Assembly (NCBI GenBank): GCA_964408955.1
Contig: CAYPBK010000001.1
Coordinates: forward strand, 62,001-126,000
Length of the DNA: 64,000 nucleotides
Direction: 5' to 3'
Source: JAAYKT01 sp964408955
GTDB taxonomy: Bacteria; Bacillota; Clostridia; Lutisporales; Lutisporaceae
The translations under genes and the position numbers were made by a program. Within the stretch, counting starts at the first letter, position 1. Each line of letters starts with the position of its first letter. Under the pieces are notes generated by a model. The model saw only the letters and a program-made list of their open reading frames with translations, was not told the DNA's origin and did no database searches. Positions 35,353 through 42,305 of this stretch are shown here, piece by piece.

Positions 35353-35979
35353 CTAAATATTTCTTGTAAAGGTTTTTCTATGTATAGGCAATAAGCCATA
35401 CTTTTTTATATTTTCATAATGCGCTTTAGTCCCATACCCCTTATGTTGGGCAAAACCATAGCCGGGATATAAAGTTTCAAAAGAATTCAATATTTCATCC
35501 CTTTCAACTTTTGCTATTATTGAAGCTGCCGCTATTGAAATGCTTAAATTATCACCTTTTATTATGGAATATTGGGGTATGTCTATTTTATCAAGTTTTT
35601 CTGCATCAATCAGCAAAAAGTCCGGTTCTAATTTCATGTTTTCTACAGCTTTAATCATTGCCAAGTGTGTGGCATTTTTTATATTGATTGAGTCAATTAT
35701 ATTTACATCGATTATACCAATTCCAACAGATATAGCGCTATTAATTATCTCATCGTATAATAACTTTCTTTTTTTAGCTGATATTTTTTTTGAATCCTTG
35801 ATACCGGATATTTCCGCTTCTTTATTTAAAATAACGGCTGCAGCGACTACGGGTCCTGCCAAAGGCCCTCTTCCAGCCTCGTCTATACCTGCTATTCTAC
35901 AGTAGCCTTTTTTAATACATATATCTTCATATTGCCATGTAGGTAGAGTCTTATTAGACAATTGTATATCTTTAACCAT
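35353..35979 (-). CDS. rnhB: Ribonuclease HII
   Basis: RNase HII removes ribonucleotides from DNA and RNA primers from hybrids. The 208-residue protein has the catalytic GIDEAGRGPLAGPVVAAAVI (first acidic pair, about 32-50), GIKDSKKISAKKR, LLIDA (third acidic residue) and the C-terminal GYGFAQHKGYGTKAHYENI. It lacks the long N-terminal extension of the Bacillus enzyme. The start overlaps the end of ylqF by eight bases, the usual order. Confidence 0.96.
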   Translation of the reverse strand: MVKDIQLSNKTLPTWQYEDICIKKGYCRIAGIDEAGRGPLAGPVVAAAVILNKEAEISGIKDSKKISAKKRKLLYDEIINSAISVGIGIIDVNIIDSINIKNATHLAMIKAVENMKLEPDFLLIDAEKLDKIDIPQYSIIKGDNLSISIAAASIIAKVERDEILNSFETLYPGYGFAQHKGYGTKAHYENIKKYGLLPIHRKTFTRNI

Positions 35980-36841
35980 TTTCTTTACCTTCCTTAAAAT
36001 ATGGTTTTTCTAATGAAATCCTGCCTAATTTACCTTTTCTAAAGTCTTCCATAATTAAGTCAGAAGCCCTGTTTATATCTATTTCACCGCCGGTTAGCAT
36101 ACATCCTCTTTTTTCTCCAATAATTTTAATGCATTCCTCCGCTGAGTAGCTAGTGCAGTTGAGCTTATATCTATCATTAAATTTATCAGGAAATTCCTTT
36201 ATAGCCTTTGATGTAAACTTTTTAGCCAATTCATTTATATCCATTATTTCGTCCTTAACAGCTCCGGTATAAGCCAAATTCAAAGCAACTGTTTCATCAC
36301 CGAACTTCGGCCACAATATACCCGGTGTATCAAGGAGCTCTAAGTCCTTGCTCACCTTAATCCATTGTTTTATTTTTGTCACACCCGGTTTTCCGCCTGT
36401 TTGCGCTATACTTTTATTAACCATTCTATTTATAAAAGAGGACTTCCCGACATTAGGTATACCAATAACAATGGCTCTTATTGTTTTATGTATTAACCCC
36501 TTTTTCCTTAATCTGATTATATCTTCTTCCATTAGGTTTTTGCACTCGTTCAAAACGCTTTTTATCCCAGTACCTTTAACTGAATTAACTAATATCCCTT
36601 TAATGCCTCTATTTGAAAAATAGCTTTCCCATTGTTTATTTAGCCCTTCATCCGCTAAATCGCATTTATTTAAAAGAATAACCCTCTTCTTACCACCAAC
36701 AATAGTATCCACATCAGGATTTCTGCTGCTTATGGGTATTCTCGCATCAATCATTTCTATAGCAATATCAACCAGCTTTAATTCCTTAATTATTAATTTT
36801 TGTGCTTTTGCCATATGACCCGGAAACCATTGAATATTCAA
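35972..36841 (-). CDS. rbgA: Ribosome biogenesis GTPase RbgA (YlqF)
   Basis: RbgA is needed for a late step of 50S subunit assembly. The 289-residue protein is a circularly permuted GTPase: G4 NKCDLAD (about 58-64) precedes G1 GIPNVGKSSFINRM (about 119-132) and G3 DTPGILWP (about 165). The N-terminus NIQWFPGHMAKAQK with a key histidine is characteristic. The TTG at 36841 is chosen after AGGTGAT; Bacillus RbgA starts at the corresponding place. It lies downstream of rplS, beyond a terminator. Confidence 0.95.
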   Translation of the reverse strand: MNIQWFPGHMAKAQKLIIKELKLVDIAIEMIDARIPISSRNPDVDTIVGGKKRVILLNKCDLADEGLNKQWESYFSNRGIKGILVNSVKGTGIKSVLNECKNLMEEDIIRLRKKGLIHKTIRAIVIGIPNVGKSSFINRMVNKSIAQTGGKPGVTKIKQWIKVSKDLELLDTPGILWPKFGDETVALNLAYTGAVKDEIMDINELAKKFTSKAIKEFPDKFNDRYKLNCTSYSAEECIKIIGEKRGCMLTGGEIDINRASDLIMEDFRKGKLGRISLEKPYFKEGKENG

Positions 36842-36869
36842 AATAATCACCTGCTTCTCTTATAGGTTG

Positions 36870-36894
36870 AAAAAAAGGGCCTTATACAGCCCTT
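36870..36894 (-). terminator. Intrinsic terminator after rplS
   Basis: On the minus strand AAGGGC (36889-36894) and GCCCTT (36875-36880) flank an eight-base loop and are followed by a run of uridines reaching 36870. It lies three bases after the rplS stop and before rbgA, so some readthrough or a separate promoter must supply rbgA. Confidence 0.85.
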
Positions 36895-36897
36895 AGT

Positions 36898-37239
36898 TTA
36901 CATTATGCTTTTAATTTTTGCAGCCTTACCAATTCTCTTCCTCATATAATTAAGCTTGGCACGCCTTATTTTCCCTTTTCTTACAACTTCTATTCTGTCA
37001 ATTCTCGGAGAGTGAATGGGAAAAGTCCTTTCAACTCCGACTCCGTAAGCAACTCTTCTAACTGTGAAAGTCTTTGACAGGCCTCCGCCTTGTATTTTTA
37101 AAACAAATCCTTCAAAGGCTTGTAATCTTTCCCTTGCACCTTCGACAACCTTTACAAAAACTTTTACTGTATCACCTACATTAAATTCAGGTAAATCTTT
37201 TTTTATTTGCTCTGCTTCAATCATTGAAATTAAATCCAT
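36898..37239 (-). CDS. rplS: 50S ribosomal protein L19
   Basis: L19 lies at the interface of the ribosomal subunits. From the ATG at 37239 the protein is 113 residues with the family motifs FNVGDTVKVFVKVVEGARERLQ and GVGVERTFPIHSPRIDRIEVVRKGKIRRAKLNYMR (about 70-104). The ATG lies after GGAGGGG; the longer frame from 37275 begins in the leader. It has a candidate promoter and a leader that may fold (37240-37305) and its own terminator, so it may be expressed apart from trmD. Confidence 0.97.
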   Translation of the reverse strand: MDLISMIEAEQIKKDLPEFNVGDTVKVFVKVVEGARERLQAFEGFVLKIQGGGLSKTFTVRRVAYGVGVERTFPIHSPRIDRIEVVRKGKIRRAKLNYMRKRIGKAAKIKSIM

Positions 37240-37305
37240 AGTTGCCCCTCCTTCCTCCATAGGCATTCTTATCACTAGCTTATGATAGCGGAATACCCTT
37301 TTAAC
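37240..37305 (-). promoter_or_regulatory. rplS 5' leader, possible L19 autoregulatory structure
   Basis: On the minus strand AGGGTATTC can pair with GAATGCCT, enclosing a hairpin formed by TATCA and TGATA. A structured L19 leader is known in Firmicutes; whether this is the same motif needs a covariance search. The leader would begin about seven bases after the candidate -10 at 37312-37317. Confidence 0.35.
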
Positions 37306-37311
37306 ATGGCA

Positions 37312-37340
37312 ATTATACCATAGGTATAAATATCATGCAA
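37312..37340 (-). promoter_or_regulatory. Candidate sigma-A promoter of rplS
   Basis: Minus-strand TTGCAT (37335-37340), 17 bases, then a perfect TATAAT (37312-37317), lying in the 111-base gap between trmD and rplS. Confidence 0.5.
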
Positions 37341-37350
37341 CTAAATTAAA

Positions 37351-38097
37351 TCATTTTATATTTTCTAAATCTTTCATGATTTCTTCCAACATTTTTTTAT
37401 CCTTTTCGTTTAATGAAGCTTTTTCAATCAACTCCGGCCTTTTAATATATGTTCTTTTAATTGATTGGAATCTGCGCCACTTATCAATATTGCTATGATG
37501 CCCTGAAAGCAATATTTCCGGTACTTTTAATCCCATATAATCCGCCGGTCTGGTATATTGAGGGTACTCCAACAAACCGTCTGTATAAGTTTCAATGGAA
37601 TGAGATTCCTCCTCCTTTAATACTCCGGGTATCAGCCTGACTGTCGAATCGATTACTGCCATTGCAGGAATTTCCCCGCCTGTAAGAATAAAATCCCCCA
37701 TTGAAATTTCTTCATCTACTAACTCATCTATAACTCTTTCGTCTACACCTTCGTAATGTCCGCATATTATTGCGATATTCTTGTAGTCTAACAGTGTGCG
37801 AGCCTTTTCCTGGCTAAATGTTTTTCCTTGAGGGCTCATTAACAAAACATATGGTCTTGCACCGATATTTTTTATTACATCACTTAAAGCGGAAAAAATA
37901 GGCTGGCATTGCATAATCATGCCAAGACCGCCGCCATAGGGATAATCATCAACCCGATTATGCTTATCATCTGAAAAATCTCGTATGTTATGCAGATTTA
38001 TTTCAACAAGTCCCTTGTCAACCGCTCTTCCGATTATGCTTTCACCCAATACTTTATAAAACATATCCGGAAATAGTGAAAGAATATCAAATCTCAT
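37351..38097 (-). CDS. trmD: tRNA (guanine-37-N1) methyltransferase TrmD
   Basis: TrmD makes m1G37 next to the anticodon and prevents frameshifting. The 248-residue SPOUT enzyme has the N-terminal RFDILSLFPDMFYKVLGESIIGRA, the GGGLGMIMQC loop, and the SAM-binding trefoil knot with LLMSPQGKTFSQ, IICGHYEGVDERV and GDFILTGGE (about 80-145). The C-terminal LLSGHHSNIDKWRR is also conserved. The start follows the rimM stop without a gap. Confidence 0.97.
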   Translation of the reverse strand: MRFDILSLFPDMFYKVLGESIIGRAVDKGLVEINLHNIRDFSDDKHNRVDDYPYGGGLGMIMQCQPIFSALSDVIKNIGARPYVLLMSPQGKTFSQEKARTLLDYKNIAIICGHYEGVDERVIDELVDEEISMGDFILTGGEIPAMAVIDSTVRLIPGVLKEEESHSIETYTDGLLEYPQYTRPADYMGLKVPEILLSGHHSNIDKWRRFQSIKRTYIKRPELIEKASLNEKDKKMLEEIMKDLENIK

Positions 38098-38601
38098 TTA
38101 TATCAAACCTTCCGGTAAATCTACAACCATGACACGCTCATTAATATCAACCTTTTTAAAAATACTTTTTAATGCAGGGATTAATATTTCTGTTTTTTGA
38201 TTTTTAATAACAAATACATCATTACTCCCTGTTTGTATAACATCTTTAATATCACCAAGGTATAATCCTTCTATTGTATAAACCTTAATGCCTATGATAT
38301 CGCATATAAAAAATGAATCTACAGGTAAGCTTATCGCGTCTTTTCTATGTATTTTTATGTAACTATTCTTTAATGATTCTGCTCTTTCAATGTCATCTAT
38401 GCCTTCTAGTTTGAGAATTACTAAGCTTTTATCATACTTAACCCGCTGTATTTTATATTTAATAAGTTTACAGCTTTCATCTATATATAATTCATCCAGC
38501 ATTTCAAATCTCATTATGTTATCCGTTAATGGATAAACCTTTATCTCACCATTTATGCCATAAGCTCTTGTTATTTGACCTATTGTCATATACTCTACCA
38601 T
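38098..38601 (-). CDS. rimM: 16S rRNA processing protein RimM
   Basis: RimM helps maturation of the 30S head near protein S19. The 167-residue protein has the RimM start YMTIGQITRAYGINGEIKVYPLTD, a barrel domain, and the C-terminal PRC-barrel with IIGIKVYTIEGLYLGDIKDVI and GSNDVFVI and ILIPALKSIFKKVDI. The ATG at 38601 after GGGTGG is preferred to the TTG at 38613. It is adjacent to trmD (zero gap). An RNA-like fold lies upstream. Confidence 0.95.
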   Translation of the reverse strand: MVEYMTIGQITRAYGINGEIKVYPLTDNIMRFEMLDELYIDESCKLIKYKIQRVKYDKSLVILKLEGIDDIERAESLKNSYIKIHRKDAISLPVDSFFICDIIGIKVYTIEGLYLGDIKDVIQTGSNDVFVIKNQKTEILIPALKSIFKKVDINERVMVVDLPEGLI

Positions 38602-38690
38602 ATAACCACCCAACCGTAAAAAATTGCCTTATTAATGGCTATGCATTATTTAATAGGGATTCAAATGATTTTATATAACTATAATACTAC

Positions 38691-38755
38691 CAGGGGTTTC
38701 AACCAGGCGGAAATATGCTCGCCGCCTGTTGGACAACTAAAGTCCTAACCCACTG
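38691..38755. other. Three-way-junction-like structured element between the KH gene and rimM
   Basis: Plus-strand pairing: a closing stem 38691-38698 with 38747-38755 (8 bp, one bulge), a long stem 38700-38710 with 38722-38731 (core CAGGCGG/CCGCCTG, one bulge) and a short stem GGAC/GTCC at 38731-38734 with 38742-38745. The G+C content is far above the flanks. It matches no riboswitch consensus I know, and no uridine run follows on either strand. The gap 38602-38784 holds no gene. Confidence 0.55.
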
Positions 38756-38784
38756 CTTATAAAAGGGGTCAATCTTTTGTTTCG

Positions 38785-39012
38785 TTATATTATTTCCATG
38801 ATAACCTTTTTGTTTGTCTTAACCGCAGCTGATTTTACGACAGTTCTAATAGCTCTGGCTATCCTGCCTTGTTTGCCGATAACCTTTCCCATATCTTCCG
38901 GTGCTACAGTCAATTCATAAACAATTGATTTTTCATCTTCAATTTCCTTGACTAACACCTCTTCAGGTTTATCCACAAGAGCTTTTGCAATCGTTTTGAT
39001 TAAATCTTTCAA
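38785..39012 (-). CDS. khpA: KH-domain RNA-binding protein (YlqC/KhpA family)
   Basis: This 75-residue protein is a single KH domain with the GKVIGKQGRIARAIRTVV segment, containing the GxxG loop (GKQG), and the N-terminal LIKTIAKALVDKPEEVLVKEI. KhpA is known to bind RNA with KhpB in some Gram-positives. The TTG at 39012, after AGGGGTG, is preferred to the GTG at 39021. The gene follows rpsP by 22 bases and is part of the conserved rpsP-ylqC-rimM-trmD set. Confidence 0.93.
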   Translation of the reverse strand: MKDLIKTIAKALVDKPEEVLVKEIEDEKSIVYELTVAPEDMGKVIGKQGRIARAIRTVVKSAAVKTNKKVIMEII

Positions 39013-39034
39013 TAATAACACCCCTATCAGAAAA

Positions 39035-39280
39035 CTATTCCAATATTCCTACTTTTTTAAATAGTGACTTCACTGTATCTGAAGGCTGTGCACCGCTTTT
39101 AAGCCATTTTTCTGCTTTTTCTTTATCTACTTTTATATCTACGGGTTCCTTAATGGGGTTGTAATAGCCAATCTCTTCAATAAACTTTCCATCTCTGGGA
39201 GATCTTGAATCAGCAACTACTACCCTATAAAACGGCGCCTTTTTTGCACCCATTCTTTTCAGTCGAATTTTAACTGCCAT
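39035..39280 (-). CDS. rpsP: 30S ribosomal protein S16
   Basis: S16 is an early-assembling 30S protein. The 81-residue product has the invariant AVKIRLKRMGAKKAPFYRVVVADSRSPRDG region (about 2-31) and FIEEIGYYNPI; length is normal. The ATG at 39280 follows ffh by 26 bases in the standard Firmicutes order ffh-rpsP-KH-rimM. Confidence 0.98.
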   Translation of the reverse strand: MAVKIRLKRMGAKKAPFYRVVVADSRSPRDGKFIEEIGYYNPIKEPVDIKVDKEKAEKWLKSGAQPSDTVKSLFKKVGILE

Positions 39281-39306
39281 ATTTTCACCTCCTAATTATC
39301 ATTTGT

Positions 39307-40647
39307 TTATTTAAAGAAAGGTAGTTTATGTCTTCCCTTCTTAAAATCTTTTCCCATGCCGGAAAACTGTTTGAACATTTTCCGTGTCTGCTCGAAGTTT
39401 TTTATAACCTTATTAACATCTTGAATACTATTTCCACTGCCGGCTGCAATTCTTTTTCTTCTGCTTGCATTTAAAACGGATGGATCCTGTCTTTCTTTTT
39501 TTGTCATAGAGTTAATAATGGCTTCTACTCGTGCCAATTCCTTATCATCTACTTCTAGGTCTTTTAATTTTCCAGTTTTAAAACCTGGTATCATATCAAC
39601 TATTTGACTTAAAGGTCCCATGTTTTTCATTTGCTGCAGCTGTTCTAAAAAATCTTCAAAAGTGAATTGCTGACTCATAATTTTCTTTTCTAATTCTATA
39701 GCTTTTTTTTCATCTATTGTTGATTGAGCTTTTTCTATTAGGCTTAACATATCGCCCATACCTAGTATTCTTGAAGCCATCCTATCCGGATGAAAGGATT
39801 CCAGGTCATTAAGCTTTTCACCCATTCCTGCGTATTTTATTGGCTTTCCCGTTACTGCCTTAATGGATAACGCTGCTCCGCCTCTGGTATCACCATCTAG
39901 TTTAGTGAGAACAATCCCATCGATTCCAAGCTTTTCGTTAAAGCTTTCTGCTACATTAACAGCGTCTTGACCGGTCATAGAGTCGACAACCAACAGTATT
40001 TCATGGGGTTTAACAGTGTCCTTTATAAAACTCAATTCTTCCATTAATTCTTCATTAATATGAAGCCTGCCAGCCGTATCAATTATCAAAATATCGTTCC
40101 CGTTTTTCACAGCATATTCTAAAGCAGCTTTACTTATATCGACCGGTTTAAGCTTATCCCCAAGAGAAAATACGTCTACGCCTGCCTGTTCTCCTACTAC
40201 GTGCAATTGCTTAATCGCAGCAGGCCTATATATATCACAAGCAACTAAGAGAGGTCTTTTCCCAAGCTTTTTTAAATTAATTCCTAGTTTACCACAGGTT
40301 GTTGTTTTACCGGCTCCCTGCAAACCAATCATCATAATAATAGTTGGCGGCTTTGATGAAAACTCAATTTTACTTTGTGTAGACCCCATCAGCTTCGTTA
40401 ATTCCTCATTGACAATCTTTATCACTTGTTGCCCTGGCGTAAGGCTTTCTAAGACTTCCTGCCCAATAGCCCTTTCTGTTACCTTAGCTGTAAAATCCTT
40501 TACTACCTTAAAATTAACATCTGCTTCTAACAAAGCTATTTTGATTTCTCTCATGGCTTCTTTTACGTCTTTTTCGTTTAGTTTTCCACTGCCTCTAAGC
40601 TTTTTAAAGGTAGCTTGTAGCTTACTTGCTAATCCTTCAAAGACCAT
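39307..40647 (-). CDS. ffh: Signal recognition particle protein Ffh
   Basis: Ffh binds signal peptides and SRP RNA and delivers ribosomes to FtsY. From the ATG at 40647 it is 446 residues: N domain (FEGLASKLQATFKKLRG), GTPase with GLQGAGKTTTCGKLG (about 105-119), DTAGRL near 190 and TKLDGDTRGG near 248, then a Met-rich M domain (about 300-446) with FTFEDFLEQLQQMKNMGPL. The ATG follows GGAGG; the longer frame from 40668 is not preferred. The ylxM gene precedes it, as usual. Confidence 0.97.
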   Translation of the reverse strand: MVFEGLASKLQATFKKLRGSGKLNEKDVKEAMREIKIALLEADVNFKVVKDFTAKVTERAIGQEVLESLTPGQQVIKIVNEELTKLMGSTQSKIEFSSKPPTIIMMIGLQGAGKTTTCGKLGINLKKLGKRPLLVACDIYRPAAIKQLHVVGEQAGVDVFSLGDKLKPVDISKAALEYAVKNGNDILIIDTAGRLHINEELMEELSFIKDTVKPHEILLVVDSMTGQDAVNVAESFNEKLGIDGIVLTKLDGDTRGGAALSIKAVTGKPIKYAGMGEKLNDLESFHPDRMASRILGMGDMLSLIEKAQSTIDEKKAIELEKKIMSQQFTFEDFLEQLQQMKNMGPLSQIVDMIPGFKTGKLKDLEVDDKELARVEAIINSMTKKERQDPSVLNASRRKRIAAGSGNSIQDVNKVIKNFEQTRKMFKQFSGMGKDFKKGRHKLPFFK

Positions 40648-40708
40648 ATTAAAACCTCCGTAATTCACTTATCCATATAAAAATGGTTATAAGCGACGAT
40701 ATATTTGT

Positions 40709-41071
40709 TTAAGCTTCAGTTAATTGTTCTATTATATCCTTAATCTCAATCAACCTTGGCTTTAATTCCTCATTGTTTATAAAATCGCAGTCCAGCACAC
40801 AATCCATCATAATATTTATTCTTTTTATTAAACATTTTTGTTTTATAAACCTATTAACCAGTTTTAATTTAGTCTCAAACTCTTTTAATATACTTTCAGC
40901 TCTTTTCAAAGTGTCGTATATTCCTTGGCGACTTACCCCTGTGTTTTGTGATATTTCGCTTAAGGAAAGATCATGGTTATAATACATATCAAAAATGCTT
41001 TTCTGATTATTTGTCAGCAGCTCACCATAAAAATCATATAAAAGAGTTTTGTAAAATATATCATCTTTCAT
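40709..41071 (-). CDS. YlxM family helix-turn-helix protein
   Basis: The 120-residue protein is a sigma-70 region 4-like HTH protein of the UPF0122 family, with LYDFYGELLTNNQKSIFDMYYNHDLSLSEIS and the recognition helix segment TGVSRQGIYDTLKRAESIL (about 43-61). In streptococci YlxM has been linked to the SRP. The constant linkage to ffh supports this. It starts at an ATG (41071) and is preceded by a 54-bp palindrome. Confidence 0.92.
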   Translation of the reverse strand: MKDDIFYKTLLYDFYGELLTNNQKSIFDMYYNHDLSLSEISQNTGVSRQGIYDTLKRAESILKEFETKLKLVNRFIKQKCLIKRINIMMDCVLDCDFINNEELKPRLIEIKDIIEQLTEA

Positions 41072-41136
41072 AATTCACTCCAAAATAATCACACTAAGTA
41101 GTAAAATTTCTTTATTCATAGCGAAACAAATTAATC

Positions 41137-41190
41137 TATTATAAAATACCAATGTAAAGGTTATAACCTTTACATTGGTATTCTATAATA
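41137..41190. repeat. 54-bp near-perfect palindrome upstream of ylxM
   Basis: The 38 bases 41145-41182 are a perfect inverted repeat with no central spacer (half-site AATACCAATGTAAAGGTTA). The symmetry continues to 41137-41190 with a single mismatched pair (41144/41183), and each end carries a TATAAT-like hexamer (41138-41143 on the minus strand, 41184-41189 on the plus strand). It lies in the 293-base gap between ftsY and ylxM, which otherwise holds nothing I can name. Confidence 0.8.
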
Positions 41191-41364
41191 ATATCTTTAA
41201 GATGTCAATCAAAAAAATAAGCATTTCCAAAATGCGATTTTAATCATTTTCTCCTTACAATTATCCAACGGAAATTAGTAATCTAAAAACGTATAAACTA
41301 TGACAATAACATTATATTAAATTTACTTTGATAAAAAGTCATCTTTGAGATAGGGACCTAATAA

Positions 41365-42288
41365 TTAAAATAGCGCTTTTACAAATTCAATTGGTTCAAA
41401 AATCTGCAAATCATCGATTCCTTCTCCAATACCTATATACTTAACGGGAATACCAAGTTCTTCTCTAATCGCTATAACTATACCGCCCTTTGCTGTGCCG
41501 TCAAGCTTGGTTAAGACAATTCCGTCTATACCCGTCGCTTCTTTAAATGCTTTTGCCTGGGCTATTCCATTCTGTCCGGTGGTTGCATCCAGTACCAAAA
41601 GTACTTCCTTACTTGCTTCAGGATATTCCTTTTCAATAACTCTAATTATTTTTTTTAACTCCTCCATCAGGTTCTTTTTATTATGAAGCCTTCCGGCGGT
41701 ATCGCATATCGTAACATCAATCTTTTTTGATTTAGCTGAATTAATGGCATCATAAATAACAGATGCAGGGTCTGCCCCCTCTTGATGCTTAATAATATCT
41801 ACATTTATCTTCTTGCCCCAGACTTCAAGCTGTTCTATTGCAGCGGCTCTAAAAGTATCCGCTGCTGCAATTAGAACCTTTTTCCCCGATTCCTTATATT
41901 TATTAGCTATTTTACCTATTGTAGTGGTTTTTCCAACCCCGTTTACTCCGATTACTACAAGTACTTTAGGGTAAACATCATTATTTAAATTAGCATCTTT
42001 ACCTAAAAAATCTATTATAACATCCTTTATTATATTTAAAACCTCTGTGGGCTCTTTTATCTTTTCCTTTATTACCCTCTCCTTGGTTTTATCAATTATT
42101 TTTGTAGTAGTCAACATACCGATATCCGACGTTATAAGAATTTCCTCCAGTTCTTCGAACATATCATCATCTATAGCTTTAAAGTTACCGATCACATGAT
42201 TAATTCTCTTCGTTACACTATTCCTTGTCTTTTCTAAACCATTTTTCAATCTTCCAAAAATAGATATTTTACTATTTTCATTTTCCAC
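41365..42288 (-). CDS. ftsY: SRP receptor FtsY
   Basis: FtsY is the membrane-associated GTPase that receives the SRP. The 307-residue protein has a short basic N-terminus instead of the long acidic A domain of Escherichia coli, followed by the NG domain: GVNGVGKTTTIGKIA (about 114-128), DTAGRLHNKKNLMEEL (about 197-212) and TKLDGTAKGG near 260. It lies 17 bases after smc, the usual order in Firmicutes. Confidence 0.97.
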   Translation of the reverse strand: MENENSKISIFGRLKNGLEKTRNSVTKRINHVIGNFKAIDDDMFEELEEILITSDIGMLTTTKIIDKTKERVIKEKIKEPTEVLNIIKDVIIDFLGKDANLNNDVYPKVLVVIGVNGVGKTTTIGKIANKYKESGKKVLIAAADTFRAAAIEQLEVWGKKINVDIIKHQEGADPASVIYDAINSAKSKKIDVTICDTAGRLHNKKNLMEELKKIIRVIEKEYPEASKEVLLVLDATTGQNGIAQAKAFKEATGIDGIVLTKLDGTAKGGIVIAIREELGIPVKYIGIGEGIDDLQIFEPIEFVKALF

Positions 42289-42305
42289 TAATAAATCCTC
42301 CGTTT

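Noticed and set aside
38691..38755. A hammerhead or ZTP/c-di-GMP riboswitch in the three-way-junction element (there is a GAAA after one stem and a CCGCCTGG on the minus strand).
   Set aside because: The CUGAUGA core of the hammerhead is absent, and the other conserved parts of ZTP or GEMM riboswitches are not present.
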